From: Pelagibacteraceae bacterium AG-319-F18
Lineage (GTDB): Bacteria; Pseudomonadota; Alphaproteobacteria; Pelagibacterales; Pelagibacteraceae
Assembly: GCA_003283905.1 (NCBI GenBank)
Contig: QBXA01000001.1
Location: forward strand, 84,532 to 148,531
DNA length: 64,000 nt
Direction: 5' to 3'
Below the pieces are notes generated by a model. It worked only from the letters and a program-made list of their open reading frames with translations, was not told the origin of the DNA and ran no database searches. Within the stretch, counting starts at the first letter, position 1; each line of letters starts with the position of its first letter. A program made the translations under genes and the position numbers. Of this stretch, positions 43,618-53,707 are shown piece after piece.

Positions 43618-44129
43618 TGATGTTTAAATTTTTAAGTAAAAATTTTTACATTAGTTTTTCAATAGTAACTGTAATTTATTTTTTAGATAGGCTAACAAAA
43701 ATATTTATTATTCAACTCGATAAAAATAGTCTTGGATCAGATATCTTTAATTCTGCTTATTTAAATATTGTATTAATTTGGAATAAAGGGATTGCTTTTG
43801 GCTTATTCTCTTTTAATGAGTCACACCTATATAATATTTTAAGTTTAATCATTTCGATAATAGTTGTCATATTAGTTGTAATGTCACTAAAAAGTAAGGG
43901 TTTTAAAAGGTATTCGTTGCTAATGATAGTTGGTGGAGCGTTAGGTAATTTACATGATAGAATTTTTTTTAATGCTGTACCTGATTTTATAGATTTTCAT
44001 GTTGGAAATTTTCATTGGTTTATTTTTAATGTATCAGATATATTTATTACATTAGGCGTAATAAGCATGATTGTTTTGGAGCTAGCAGATAACAAAACTG
44101 AAAAACAAAATAATGATAAAAAATATTAA
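43617..44129 (+). CDS. lspA: Lipoprotein signal peptidase II
   Basis: Cuts signal peptides from lipoproteins after lipid attachment. The 170-residue membrane protein has four hydrophobic segments and the two catalytic Asp motifs: GALGNLHDRIFFNAVPDFID and FNVSDIFITLG. A frame begins 18 bases upstream, but ATG at 43617 forms the TAATG joint with ileS and gives a natural N-terminus. Its product would process the small lipoprotein encoded next, at 44113-44433. Confidence 0.93.
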   Translation: MMFKFLSKNFYISFSIVTVIYFLDRLTKIFIIQLDKNSLGSDIFNSAYLNIVLIWNKGIAFGLFSFNESHLYNILSLIISIIVVILVVMSLKSKGFKRYSLLMIVGGALGNLHDRIFFNAVPDFIDFHVGNFHWFIFNVSDIFITLGVISMIVLELADNKTEKQNNDKKY

Positions 44130-44433
44130 GTTTTCACTTTTAATAATTTTAAGTACTATTTTACTTTCAAATTGTGGTTCGGTTCAAAAAGCATTTGACC
44201 CACAAAATAAAAATACTTCTGAGGAATTCTTAGTTGAAAAAAAATCTCCTCTTTCTATGCCACCAAGCTTTGAAGAATTACCAGTTCCATCAAATCAAAA
44301 GGTAGATAAAGAAAGTCAAATTAATAATATTGAGTCATTAATTACCGAAAAAAATAATAATGAAAAATTTGAAACAGTCGAGTCAGACAAAGACTTTGAA
44401 CAGTCAATACTTGATAAAATCAAAAATAATTAA
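44113..44433 (+). CDS. BamF-like lipoprotein (DUF3035)
   Basis: A 106-residue lipoprotein with signal and lipobox LSNC (Cys at about residue 21). The mature part has EEFLVEKKSPLSMPPSFEELPVP, the sequence pattern of DUF3035, a BamF-type subunit of the outer membrane assembly complex in alphaproteobacteria. The gene order ileS-lspA-DUF3035 is typical of the class. It overlaps lspA by 17 bases and touches pgi by one base. The C-terminal half is low complexity, rich in Asn and Lys. Confidence 0.8.
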   Translation: MIKNIKFSLLIILSTILLSNCGSVQKAFDPQNKNTSEEFLVEKKSPLSMPPSFEELPVPSNQKVDKESQINNIESLITEKNNNEKFETVESDKDFEQSILDKIKNN

Positions 44434-45587
44434 TGTTTACTCAAAATATAAGTTTTAAAAACTTTTTAATTAATAAAAAAAAATTAGTTATTAAGAAAAA
44501 CTTAAACTTGATTTTAAATGAAAAAAATCAAGTTATTAAATCACTTTCAAAATCTTATAAAGATAGCTTTAGTAAAAAAAATACAAAACATCTCAATAAA
44601 AAATTTGATTATCGAATTATAGGAATGGGAGGATCTACTCTAGGAGCTCAAGCAATTTATGATTTTTTAAAAAAAAAAATAAAAAAAAATTTTATATTTG
44701 TGGATAATTTAAATGCTTTTGAAAATAAAAAAGTAAAAAAAAATCTTAATAATTTAATTATATCAAAATCAGGAAACACAACTGAAACTATTGTAAATGT
44801 AAATATTTTAATTAAGAAAAAAGATAAAAATTTATTTATAACAGAGAAAAAAGAAAGCTATTTAAGTTCTCTTGCAAAAAAATTAAAAGCTGAGGTTGTT
44901 GATCATAATAATTATATAGGAGGAAGGTATTCTGTTTTGTCAGAGGTTGGAATGTTGCCCGCGGAATTAATGGGATTAAATTATAAAAACTTCAGACAAT
45001 TAAATAATTTAGTAAAAAATAAATTTTTTATGAGGGCGTTAGTTTCAAATGTAGAAGCTACAATTTATTTTTTAGAATCGAAAAAATTCAACTCAATTGT
45101 TATTAATTACGATGAGCAATCAACTAATTTATTTAATTGGTATCAGCAATTATTAGCCGAAAGTCTTGGTAAAGAAAAAAAAGGCATACTACCTATTATT
45201 TCTGTTATGCCAAAAGACAATCATAGTGTGATGCAATTATATCTTGATGGATTTAAGAATAATTTTTTTACTTTTTTTTACTCAAAAGAAAATAACTCTG
45301 TAAAAATAAATAATGAATCAGTTTTGTTAGAGCAAAAGTTTTTAAAAAATAAGGACATTAACCAAATTATGTATGCTCAAAAAAAAGCTACAGAAATTGT
45401 TTTTAAAAAGAAAAATATTCCTTTTAGAAGTTTTGAAATTAAAAAAAGAGATGAAAAAACACTAGGAGAACTTTTTTGCTTTTTTATTCTTGAAACGATA
45501 TTAATTGGCAAAGCTCTAAAAATTAATCCATTTGATCAACCAGCTGTAGAGCTTATCAAAAAAGAAACTAAGAAAATTCTACTCTAA
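44433..45587 (+). CDS. pgi: Glucose-6-phosphate isomerase
   Basis: Interconverts glucose-6-phosphate and fructose-6-phosphate. The 384-residue protein is shorter than E. coli Pgi (about 549) but keeps the family core: GMGGSTLGAQAIYDF (about residues 66-80), SKSGNTTETIVN, GGRYSVLSEVGMLPAEL, LLAESLGKEKKGILPI and a C-terminal FDQPAVELIKKETKK. It starts on the last base of the BamF-like gene. It overlaps the convergent rsmD by four bases. Confidence 0.9.
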   Translation: MFTQNISFKNFLINKKKLVIKKNLNLILNEKNQVIKSLSKSYKDSFSKKNTKHLNKKFDYRIIGMGGSTLGAQAIYDFLKKKIKKNFIFVDNLNAFENKKVKKNLNNLIISKSGNTTETIVNVNILIKKKDKNLFITEKKESYLSSLAKKLKAEVVDHNNYIGGRYSVLSEVGMLPAELMGLNYKNFRQLNNLVKNKFFMRALVSNVEATIYFLESKKFNSIVINYDEQSTNLFNWYQQLLAESLGKEKKGILPIISVMPKDNHSVMQLYLDGFKNNFFTFFYSKENNSVKINNESVLLEQKFLKNKDINQIMYAQKKATEIVFKKKNIPFRSFEIKKRDEKTLGELFCFFILETILIGKALKINPFDQPAVELIKKETKKILL

Positions 45588-46147
45588 AAGTAAGATCCGA
45601 ATATAATTTTTGAAATTCCATATTTTTTTTCATCAATTAATTGAAAATTTTTTGGGAATGTATCAATTTCTTTTTTATGTCTATGAATAATAATTATGCC
45701 GTTATCTTTAAGAATTTTATTTATAATAATTTTGTTTAGAATATTTTCTAAAGCCTTTTCTTTGTAGGGAGGATCTAAAAAGATTACATCATAATTTAAT
45801 TTTAAACTTTTAAATTCAAACTTATTTAAAATATCTGACTCAATTATTTCATAATTAATTTCTGATTTTAAACTATTTAGATTATTTTTGAGAATGGGCA
45901 AAACTCCTTCATATTTTTCTATAAATGTCACATGACTAGCGCCTTGAGAAAGACATTCAATGCCAAAAGAACCTACTCCAGAAAATAAGTCTAAAACGTA
46001 TGCTTTTTTTATGTCGATTGAAAACTTATTTGAATGATTAATTATGTTGAATATAGATTCTTTTGTAAGATCTTTTAAAGGCCTAGTTTCTTTATCCTTA
46101 GGTTCAAGTAGTTTTTTTCCCTTAAATTTGCCACCAATAACTCTCAT
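45584..46147 (-). CDS. rsmD: 16S rRNA guanine(966)-N2-methyltransferase RsmD
   Basis: Methylates G966 of 16S rRNA. The 187-residue protein has the SAM motif VLDLFSGVGSFGIECLSQGA (about residues 50-69) and the target-base motif IFLDPPYKEKALE (about 122-134). The start MRVIGGKFKGKKL and TRPLKDLTKESIFNII are typical of the family. Its ATG overlaps the stop of purD by one base, so purD and rsmD are a pair on the reverse strand. Confidence 0.92.
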   Translation of the reverse strand: MRVIGGKFKGKKLLEPKDKETRPLKDLTKESIFNIINHSNKFSIDIKKAYVLDLFSGVGSFGIECLSQGASHVTFIEKYEGVLPILKNNLNSLKSEINYEIIESDILNKFEFKSLKLNYDVIFLDPPYKEKALENILNKIIINKILKDNGIIIIHRHKKEIDTFPKNFQLIDEKKYGISKIIFGSYF

Positions 46148-47409
46148 TAATCAATTACTTTAAAACCAATATCTGTTCTGTAAAATCCACCATTCCAATC
46201 TAATTTTTTTATACATTGATGTACTTCATTCCTAGCTTGTAAAAAATTATCCGAGAGTGAGATAAAGTTGAGTACACGTCCGCCGGTCGCATATATTTTA
46301 TCATTTTCTTTTTTAGTTCCAGCATGAAATATGAAATTGTTTTCATCTAGAATAAAATTTTGAAGGTTATTTATTAAGATATTTTTTTGATAGGTATCTG
46401 GATATCCTTTTGAACATAAAACAACGCATAAACTTTTTTTATTAGTCCACTCAATATTTACATCTGCAAGTTTTTTGCTACAACAAGCCTCAAGTATTTC
46501 TACTAAATCAGTTTTTAGTTTTGGAAGTATAGTTTGACACTCAGGATCACCCATTCGGACATTGTATTCGATAAGGTAAGGTTCATTTTCAACAATCATT
46601 AAACCAGCATATAAAAAGCCTTTATATTCAGTTCCAAGATTTGCGAGCCCATGAAGTGTAGGTTTAATAATTTTACTTAAAATTTTATCTTCTAAATCAT
46701 CATTTATTAGTCTGGAAGGTGAGTAGGCTCCCATCCCGCCAGTATTTTTGCCATTGTCTCCCTCAAGAACTCTTTTATGATCTTGCGCAGTTTCAAAGCT
46801 CTTAATAGTGGTCCCATCACTGATTATAAAATAGCTCATCTCTTCACCTTTAAGAAATTCTTCTATAAGAACATTTTTAGCTTCTCCAAATTTTCCATCA
46901 AATATTTCCTCGACTGCCTTGAAACTTTCTTGTTCATTATTGCAAATATAAACTCCTTTACCTGCTGCTAGGTTGTCTGCTTTAATTACATTCGGATATT
47001 TTGTATTTTCTAAAAATTTTTTTGCATCAATTCTATTTTCAAAAATACCAAAGTTGGCAGTAGGAATGTTATATTCTTGACAGAGTTTTTTAGTAAAAAT
47101 TTTAGACCCTTCGAGCTGAGAAGCAATTTTGTTAGGTCCAAATACATTTATGTTAAACTTTTCTAAATAGTCTACAATTCCATTAACTAAAGGTTGTTCA
47201 GGTCCTACAACAACTAAATCTACATAATTTTCATTAATAAAGTTGTGCACTTTATCAAATTCATTAATATCTAGTTCAACATTAGTTGCAATTTTTGAAG
47301 TCCCAGCATTCCCAGGGATACAAAAAATTTCATTTATAGTAGAAGATTTAGATATTGTTGCCACTAAAGCGTGTTCTCTACCACCGCTACCTATAATTGC
47401 AATTTTCAT
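46147..47409 (-). CDS. purD: Phosphoribosylamine-glycine ligase
   Basis: Second step of de novo purine synthesis. The 420-residue ATP-grasp protein opens with IGSGGREHAL, has VVGPEQPLVNGIVDYL, KADNLAAGKGVYIC (about residues 143-156) and the GGMGAYSPSRL block, all normal. Note that the organism therefore keeps de novo purine synthesis beside the purine breakdown island. It is followed on the same strand by rsmD. Confidence 0.95.
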   Translation of the reverse strand: MKIAIIGSGGREHALVATISKSSTINEIFCIPGNAGTSKIATNVELDINEFDKVHNFINENYVDLVVVGPEQPLVNGIVDYLEKFNINVFGPNKIASQLEGSKIFTKKLCQEYNIPTANFGIFENRIDAKKFLENTKYPNVIKADNLAAGKGVYICNNEQESFKAVEEIFDGKFGEAKNVLIEEFLKGEEMSYFIISDGTTIKSFETAQDHKRVLEGDNGKNTGGMGAYSPSRLINDDLEDKILSKIIKPTLHGLANLGTEYKGFLYAGLMIVENEPYLIEYNVRMGDPECQTILPKLKTDLVEILEACCSKKLADVNIEWTNKKSLCVVLCSKGYPDTYQKNILINNLQNFILDENNFIFHAGTKKENDKIYATGGRVLNFISLSDNFLQARNEVHQCIKKLDWNGGFYRTDIGFKVID

Positions 47410-47432
47410 ATTAATATTTATATATCTTATAA

Positions 47433-47627
47433 ATGAAAAATAAATTAGCTAAATTAAAATATATGCCAAATAATTTTCAAATTATTGAAGAAGGTGACCA
47501 TGTAATTTGTGCTATCTCGAAAAAAAAAATACCTTTGGAAGATCTAAATTATTGGAATGTTGAGAAACAAGAGGCTTATTTTTCTTATGTAGAATCTTCA
47601 ATTAAAAGAGAAAAAGAAGATAATTAA
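47433..47627 (+). CDS. DUF2093 family protein
   Basis: A 64-residue protein matching DUF2093, a small alphaproteobacterial family of unknown function. It carries the central LKYMPNNFQIIEEGDHVICAIS-like strand pair (about residues 8-29, starting KYMPNNFQII) and IPLEDLNYWNVEKQEAY. In related genomes such genes often stand beside lpx or purD genes. The ATG is 23 bases from the purD start, and its end overlaps the acyltransferase gene by four bases. Confidence 0.8.
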   Translation: MKNKLAKLKYMPNNFQIIEEGDHVICAISKKKIPLEDLNYWNVEKQEAYFSYVESSIKREKEDN

Positions 47628-48484
47628 CTTTTCCATCGATCATGTGTCCAAATCCACTGATCAACATTTTTTAAAATCATCTTTTCAAGGACTTGATTGA
47701 GAAATTCGGTAATTTCTAAGATCGAATTTTTTTTGTTTACTTTGATTGGTTTCGAGATGTAAATTTTAAAATAATTTGATTTTTTTCGTTCAATATAAAT
47801 AGGTACTAACTCACAATTATATTTTTTTACTAATTGAGCAGGTATAGTTGTAGTTGTTGCTAAATTGCTAAAAAATTTTACTTTTTCACCCTCTCTAACC
47901 CGTTGATCTATCATCAAAGCTATTGATTTACCTTCAATCAAATTTCTAATTATTTCACGGCTTCCAGCTCTACCTTTTTTAATTTGATTTTTACAAATAT
48001 TTTCTTTTCTAATTTTCTCCATCGTTTTATTCAAAAAAATATTATTTAAAGGTCTATAGATAGCCGCAAGGTCAATTCCTGCTTTTTCTATTTCCATTGC
48101 CATAAGTTCAAAATTATTAAAATGACCTGAAATAAATACAGCTTTTTTATTATGTTTTTTTAAATTTTCTAAATGTCTTAAACCATCTATTGAGACATAT
48201 TTTTTTAGCTCATTATTTCTAAATTTTTTTAAATAGACGTATTCGGCAAAAATTCTTCCATAATTACCAAGTACATTAGAAGCTATTTTTGATGAATTGT
48301 TAGGGTGTTTAATTTTTGCTTTTTCTAAATTTTGAATGATCTTTTTCTTTGATTTAAATATTGGGCCTATTGTCCTTCCAATAAAAAAACCTAAATTTGA
48401 TGAAAGTCGATATCCTATTAATTGAAATAAAATAAATAAAAATTTGATTAAAATGAACTCTAAAAGGTAAGATATTTTTTTCAT
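47624..48484 (-). CDS. Lipid A biosynthesis acyltransferase (LpxL/HtrB family)
   Basis: Adds secondary acyl chains to lipid A. The 286-residue protein has an N-terminal membrane segment and the catalytic HX4E motif in SGHFNNFELM (about residues 118-127), followed by AIYRPLNN and the GKSIALMIDQRVREG block. It is last in the reverse-strand run msbA-waaA-lpxK-acyltransferase, in which genes overlap by four bases. The exact chain specificity (LpxL or LpxM-like) is not clear. Confidence 0.87.
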   Translation of the reverse strand: MKKISYLLEFILIKFLFILFQLIGYRLSSNLGFFIGRTIGPIFKSKKKIIQNLEKAKIKHPNNSSKIASNVLGNYGRIFAEYVYLKKFRNNELKKYVSIDGLRHLENLKKHNKKAVFISGHFNNFELMAMEIEKAGIDLAAIYRPLNNIFLNKTMEKIRKENICKNQIKKGRAGSREIIRNLIEGKSIALMIDQRVREGEKVKFFSNLATTTTIPAQLVKKYNCELVPIYIERKKSNYFKIYISKPIKVNKKNSILEITEFLNQVLEKMILKNVDQWIWTHDRWKS

Positions 48485-49404
48485 AATTTTGATATTAGAA
48501 TTTTTTTAAAATTTTTTTTATCTTTAATTTCTAAATTAATTTTCAAAAATTTTATATTTCCCCTTTCTACTTTGCTCAATCGAAAAAAATCTTTCTCAGT
48601 TGTTATTAATGTAAAATTTTCTTTTTTAGCTTTATCTTTTAATTTTTTTAGGTCAATATTTGTAAGTTTGTGGTGATCAGGATAAATTATTCTTTCACAA
48701 ATATTAAATTTATATTTGATTAAAGTTTGCTCAAATTCATGTGGATTTCCAATACCGCAAAACATTAAATATTTTTTTTTTAAATTAAAATTTTTCAAAT
48801 TTAATGGTTTATATCTTCCCTCAAAAATTTTTATATTTTTATTTATAGATTTTAACTTTGATAAGAGTTTAGTATTTTTTTTCTCCCCATTTAAAAAAAT
48901 ACAATCATAATTATTTATTTCATTTATGTTTTCTCTCAAAGGTCCTGCTGGAAGCATATATTCATTTCCAAGAGCTTTTTTGGAATTAAAGCATACAATC
49001 TTTAAATCATAATTTATGTTTTTTTGTTGTAAGCCATCATCTAAAATTGCTACTTCATATTTTTTTTTTACAGCAGATAAAAGCGCACTTTCTCTATCAT
49101 GAGATGATATAATCTTTCCTTTATTATTTAATAAATTAATTTCATCTGACTGATTTTCATAATTTTTTTTTATAAATACAGTCTTAAATTTTTTTTTAAG
49201 TAATTCATTTATTTCTATTGCTAAGGATGTTTTACCTGTTCCACCTAAAAATATATTGCCAATACATATAGTTTTAATTTTAAAATTTTTCTTAATAGAA
49301 AATTTTTTTGTAATATTAACTAAATATGTAATTATTGATAAAGGATAAAATATAAATGAAATAAAGTTTTTTGTTTCCCAAAATTTAGGTTTGTTTAATT
49401 TCAT
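48481..49404 (-). CDS. lpxK: Tetraacyldisaccharide 4'-kinase
   Basis: Phosphorylates the lipid A disaccharide at position 4'. The 307-residue protein has the P-loop GNIFLGGTGKTSLAIEI (about residues 48-64), DDGLQQKNINYD and a late TTEKDFFRL segment, all standard for LpxK. It overlaps waaA and the acyltransferase by ATGA. Its place in the run supports a complete lipid A end part in this organism. Confidence 0.94.
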   Translation of the reverse strand: MKLNKPKFWETKNFISFIFYPLSIITYLVNITKKFSIKKNFKIKTICIGNIFLGGTGKTSLAIEINELLKKKFKTVFIKKNYENQSDEINLLNNKGKIISSHDRESALLSAVKKKYEVAILDDGLQQKNINYDLKIVCFNSKKALGNEYMLPAGPLRENINEINNYDCIFLNGEKKNTKLLSKLKSINKNIKIFEGRYKPLNLKNFNLKKKYLMFCGIGNPHEFEQTLIKYKFNICERIIYPDHHKLTNIDLKKLKDKAKKENFTLITTEKDFFRLSKVERGNIKFLKINLEIKDKKNFKKILISKL

Positions 49405-50642
49405 ATTAAATATTTATTTATATAAAATAAATTTTTTTCAAGAACATCATTTCCTATTTTAATAATTTTTTTTATATTTTTATTATTAGTTTTAGCTTTT
49501 AATCTTTTTAATATTATTTTTTCCATAGTTAAAATATTAGATGTTGATGATGATATTTTAAGATTATTTAAAAAAGTATATATTTCTTTGAAGTTTCTAA
49601 CATTGGGTCCACTAATTATATAATTTCCTAATCTTGCAGGTTCCAGTGGATTTTGACCACCATGTTTTATTATTGAGCCACCAACAAAAGATACATTTGT
49701 TAAATTATAAAACTTAGAAGACTCACCATAACTATCAACTAAATATATATCAGTATCTTTTCGAAGTTTTTGATTTGAAGAATGTGTGATGCTATTAAGA
49801 CCAAAATTATCTAAAGCATCTATAATTTGATTAGTTCGATTTATATGTCTTGGAATTATGATTGTAATTAATTTTTTTTCTTTTTTTTTTAAATTCTTAT
49901 GTAATTTTCCAATTAATATTTCCTCATCGTTATGAGTGCTAGCAGCACACCATACTTTAAAATTTTTGAATTTATTTTTTAATAATTTTGCGACATGATC
50001 TTGATTATTTTTTTGACCATAATATTTTAAATTACCTGCCATCTTGATGTTTTTAACTTTTAATAATTTGAGATATTTTAAAGTTTCTAAATTTTGCGGC
50101 AATGCCAATGATATTTTTCCAAATACTTCGTTAGCAAAGTTTGGAAAAATCTGCCATTTATTAAAACTTCGTTCTGTAATTCTTGCATTCATAATTATGA
50201 TTGGAATATTACCTAAATGTAAATTTCTAAACATATTAGGCCATATTTCTGAATCTATAAAAATTGCTATTTCTGGCTGCCAATATTTAATAAATCTCTT
50301 TACTATATAATTATTATCTAATGGAAAATATACATGTGATGTTTTCTTTAATCTAAGTTTTTTAAAAATTTTTGCAGAGCTAGTTGTTAATGTTGATACT
50401 AAAATATTTTTTATTTTTTTATTTTTTTCTAATTTTTTGATCAATGGAACTATACTCATTAGTTCACCAACACTCGCTGTATGTATCCAAATTTTTTTAT
50501 TAGTTTTTTTTTTGGAATAAATACAAAATTTTTCACCTATTCTTTTTGGATCTTCTTTACCTTTTAATATTCGAAAAAAAATGATTATTGGTGATATAAT
50601 AATAGCCAAGTTTGTAATTATTCTATAAAAAAAATACATCAA
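49401..50642 (-). CDS. waaA: 3-deoxy-D-manno-octulosonic acid transferase
   Basis: Attaches Kdo to lipid A at the cytoplasmic face of the inner membrane. The 413-residue protein has an N-terminal membrane segment, WIHTASVGELMSIVPLI (about residues 50-66), IFIDSEIWPN and the GT-B C-terminal block FVGGSIIKHGGQNPLEPA. It overlaps msbA and lpxK by four bases. The number of Kdo units added cannot be told. Confidence 0.94.
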   Translation of the reverse strand: MMYFFYRIITNLAIIISPIIIFFRILKGKEDPKRIGEKFCIYSKKKTNKKIWIHTASVGELMSIVPLIKKLEKNKKIKNILVSTLTTSSAKIFKKLRLKKTSHVYFPLDNNYIVKRFIKYWQPEIAIFIDSEIWPNMFRNLHLGNIPIIIMNARITERSFNKWQIFPNFANEVFGKISLALPQNLETLKYLKLLKVKNIKMAGNLKYYGQKNNQDHVAKLLKNKFKNFKVWCAASTHNDEEILIGKLHKNLKKKEKKLITIIIPRHINRTNQIIDALDNFGLNSITHSSNQKLRKDTDIYLVDSYGESSKFYNLTNVSFVGGSIIKHGGQNPLEPARLGNYIISGPNVRNFKEIYTFLNNLKISSSTSNILTMEKIILKRLKAKTNNKNIKKIIKIGNDVLEKNLFYINKYLI

Positions 50643-52381
50643 TGGTTTTTAATTTGTCGCTCATAAAAATTTTTATAAACTTTTGATTGACCTAAAAGTT
50701 CCTCATGTTTTCCTGAGTCAATAATTTTACCGTTATCAACAACATATATATTATCTGAGTTAAGAATTGTTGATAACCTGTGGGCAATTACAATAGTAGT
50801 TTTATTAAAAATCAATTCACTTAATGCTTTTTGAATTTTTTCTTCAGTTTCTGAGTCTAATGATGAAGTTGCTTCATCTAATAAAATTATTTTACTTTTT
50901 TTTAGGAAAGCTCTTGCTATTGATAATCTTTGCTTCTCTCCACCAGATAATTTTACTCCATTCTCACCAATCATTGTCTCATACCCATTTTCTAAACTAT
51001 CAATAAATTCTTTACACATTGATTGTTTTGCAGCCTCAAAAACTTCTTCATTACTTGCTTCTGGCCTAGCATATTTAATGTTATTTAGAACTGTATCGTC
51101 AAATAATGTTGTGTTTTGGTCTACTATAGATATTTCACTTCTTAAGGAAGCTAAGTTAAATTTTGATATATCTTGAGTATCTAAATGTATACTCCCATTA
51201 GTTGGGGCATAAATTCTTGGTATCATATTTAACAAAGTTGATTTACCAGATCCACTATAACCAACTAATGCTGTCATTTTACCACCAGTAAATTTTGCGT
51301 TAATATTTTGGAGGACTTTATTCTCTAGATTGGATTTATAGGTAAAATCAACATTTTCAAAAATTATATTTCCATCTGAGATAATTAATTTATCCTTATC
51401 CTCATTTAAATTAATTTCATTTTTATTATCTATAATTGGAAGAATTCTTTCAGCAGCAGCAAAACCTTGTGCTATTGCAATATTTACTTTTGTAAGAGTT
51501 TTTACAGGTTGGTACGCAAGCATCATTGCCGCAAGAAAAGAAAAAAAATTATTTATCGCTATTTCACCACTTATAATTAATTTTCCAGAATAAAATATCA
51601 AAATAGCAATCATTATGCCTGTTAATATTTCCATTACTGGTGCTGACCTAATATATACAGCTGCAATTTTTGCAGATTTTTCTTTCAAATCGTTAACAAA
51701 TGCTTCAGATCTCATATTTTCATAATTTTCTCTTTGAAAAACTTTAATTATTTTATGGTTTTTAAATAGATCAATTAAGTATCTATTTAAATCACCAGAT
51801 TTTTCTTGTGCTTGGGTTGAAATTTTACTCATTCTTTTTCCTAAAATTTTTGCAGTGATTGAAGCAAGTGGAATCATGATAATTGCAATTAAAGAAAGCC
51901 TCCAGTTTTGAAAAAACATGACGCAAAGTAAACCTATTAATGTAAGGCCATCTTTGAAAATATTTAAAAATGCTTCGGCTACCATTCTTGTGATTTGATG
52001 TACATCAAAATTTAAATTTGAAATATATTTACCAGAGTGTTTACTATCTATAGTTTCAGTATCAGCTTTAATAAATGATCTGAGCATATCTGTTTGTAAA
52101 ATTTTTTTAACTTCTTCGGATACATTGATCATTATTAGTTTTGCAAAATAAAGAGAAATACCTTTTGCGCTAAAAGCAACAATAATTCCTATTGGGATAA
52201 GGATTATCAAAGTTTGATCTTTATTAATGAATATTTTTTCTATTGCTGGATCCAAAAGCCACGCTGTTGCCGAGGTACTTAAAGCTACTAATACTGAAAA
52301 GAGAGCAGCTAATAAAATTTTGCCAATAAATTTTTTTGTATAATCTTTATAAAGTCTTTTAAATGTTTTTGATTTAATCAT
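50639..52381 (-). CDS. msbA: MsbA-type lipid exporter ABC transporter
   Basis: Flips lipid A-core across the inner membrane. The 580-residue half-transporter has six membrane segments in the first 310 residues and an ABC ATPase with Walker A GYSGSGKSTLLNMI (about 374-387), signature LSGGEKQRLSIARAF and Walker B IILLDEATSSLDSE. The adjacent waaA, lpxK and acyltransferase genes support MsbA function over other type exporters. It is six bases after ubiA. Confidence 0.88.
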   Translation of the reverse strand: MIKSKTFKRLYKDYTKKFIGKILLAALFSVLVALSTSATAWLLDPAIEKIFINKDQTLIILIPIGIIVAFSAKGISLYFAKLIMINVSEEVKKILQTDMLRSFIKADTETIDSKHSGKYISNLNFDVHQITRMVAEAFLNIFKDGLTLIGLLCVMFFQNWRLSLIAIIMIPLASITAKILGKRMSKISTQAQEKSGDLNRYLIDLFKNHKIIKVFQRENYENMRSEAFVNDLKEKSAKIAAVYIRSAPVMEILTGIMIAILIFYSGKLIISGEIAINNFFSFLAAMMLAYQPVKTLTKVNIAIAQGFAAAERILPIIDNKNEINLNEDKDKLIISDGNIIFENVDFTYKSNLENKVLQNINAKFTGGKMTALVGYSGSGKSTLLNMIPRIYAPTNGSIHLDTQDISKFNLASLRSEISIVDQNTTLFDDTVLNNIKYARPEASNEEVFEAAKQSMCKEFIDSLENGYETMIGENGVKLSGGEKQRLSIARAFLKKSKIILLDEATSSLDSETEEKIQKALSELIFNKTTIVIAHRLSTILNSDNIYVVDNGKIIDSGKHEELLGQSKVYKNFYERQIKNH

Positions 52382-52386
52382 TTTAT

Positions 52387-53253
52387 TTATATTAATTTTC
52401 CAACAAGAATGTTGATAAAGATTATTAATCCTAACAAATTATTGCTTTTAAATTTAACTAAGCAATTCATTGATAAATTAGTATTTAATTTTTTAACTTG
52501 AAATACTAATAGGTGTAAAATTGGAATAATCATAAATAAAAAATAATACACCTTAAAATTCATTAGTTTTCCAACCAAAAGTAATGAGCAAATGAAAATA
52601 CAATATGAAATAAACAGAAATTTTTTTGGATCATTTTTAAACTTTATGGAAGTTGATTTTACTCCTATTATCTCATCATCTTTAATATCTTGAAATCCAT
52701 AAATTGTGTCGTAGCCTAGTGTCCAAAATATGGCTCCTAAATAAAATATGATTGGTATTATTGAAATTTCATATGAAATTGAAATCCATGCTAAAATTAA
52801 TCCATAATTAAATGTAATTCCTAAGAATAATTGAGGCCAATAAGTAATTCTTTTCATTAATGGATAAGTAAAAGCTAGAGGCATAGAGATTAAAGCCATT
52901 AAGATCGTAAAATTGTTAAAATTAATTAATATCAAAAAAGCAATGGCACATAAAATTAAAGCATATATTGATGCAAGTTTTGTAGACACCTTGCCAGATG
53001 CAATGGGTCTATCTTTGGTTCGTTCAACTTTTTTATCAAAATTTTTATCTGTTATATCGTTAACTATGCATCCTGCAGAACGCATTAGTATTGAGCCTGA
53101 AAGAAAAAGTGCAGAATAAAAAAAGTAATTGAATAAATCTGAATTAAAATCGTAAACTATTGTAAGACCCCATAGGCATGGCCAAAATAAAAGCATAAAA
53201 CCAATGGGTCTTTTTAATCTAGTAAGTTCAATAAATAGGTTTATTTGGTTCAT
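52387..53253 (-). CDS. ubiA: 4-hydroxybenzoate polyprenyltransferase
   Basis: Attaches the prenyl tail to 4-hydroxybenzoate in ubiquinone synthesis. The 288-residue membrane protein has about eight segments and the two Asp motifs: NDITDKNFDKKVERTKDRP (about residues 65-83) and DIKDDEIIGVKSTSIKF (about 190-206). It precedes msbA by five bases on the same strand. The ubiquinone made would feed the aerobic chain whose oxidase is encoded at the right end of the window. Confidence 0.93.
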   Translation of the reverse strand: MNQINLFIELTRLKRPIGFMLLFWPCLWGLTIVYDFNSDLFNYFFYSALFLSGSILMRSAGCIVNDITDKNFDKKVERTKDRPIASGKVSTKLASIYALILCAIAFLILINFNNFTILMALISMPLAFTYPLMKRITYWPQLFLGITFNYGLILAWISISYEISIIPIIFYLGAIFWTLGYDTIYGFQDIKDDEIIGVKSTSIKFKNDPKKFLFISYCIFICSLLLVGKLMNFKVYYFLFMIIPILHLLVFQVKKLNTNLSMNCLVKFKSNNLLGLIIFINILVGKLI

Positions 53254-53302
53254 ATTTTACTTGTAAATAACAAAGCCTAGATTCATAATCAAACTGATTC
53301 GT

Positions 53303-53707
53303 ATGAATATAGATTATACAGTAACTGCACTAATGTTTCCCGCCATTCCTCTATTAATCAGTGTCTATAGTAACAGATTTCATTCTTTGAGTATTCTAAT
53401 TAGAGAACTTCATGATGAACATGTTTATGAAAACCATATTCCACATGAATGGAAAAAACAATTTATAAACTTAAGTGGACGAATTACGCTTTTACGTTGG
53501 ACTATCATGTTTGCTGCTTTTGGCTTTCTATTTAATATGCTTACAGTTTTGGGTCTTTATTTAGATGAAATTTTTATTGCTAGATTAATTTTTGGTTCTT
53601 GTTGCTTATCTATGATCATTTCAATACTTTTTTTTATTAGAGAAATTCATATATCAACGAATGCACTTAAACTGCATATGGCTGATATGGATGTAGATGT
53701 TAATTAG
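53303..53707 (+). CDS. DUF2721 membrane protein
   Basis: A 134-residue protein with three hydrophobic segments (about residues 7-22, 64-85 and 92-110), matching the DUF2721 family of unknown function. The central basic strand SGRITLLRWTIMFAAFGFLFNM and the C-terminal FIREIHISTNALKLH are typical. It is divergent from ubiA and overlaps the convergent quinone oxidoreductase by eight bases. Confidence 0.78.
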   Translation: MNIDYTVTALMFPAIPLLISVYSNRFHSLSILIRELHDEHVYENHIPHEWKKQFINLSGRITLLRWTIMFAAFGFLFNMLTVLGLYLDEIFIARLIFGSCCLSMIISILFFIREIHISTNALKLHMADMDVDVN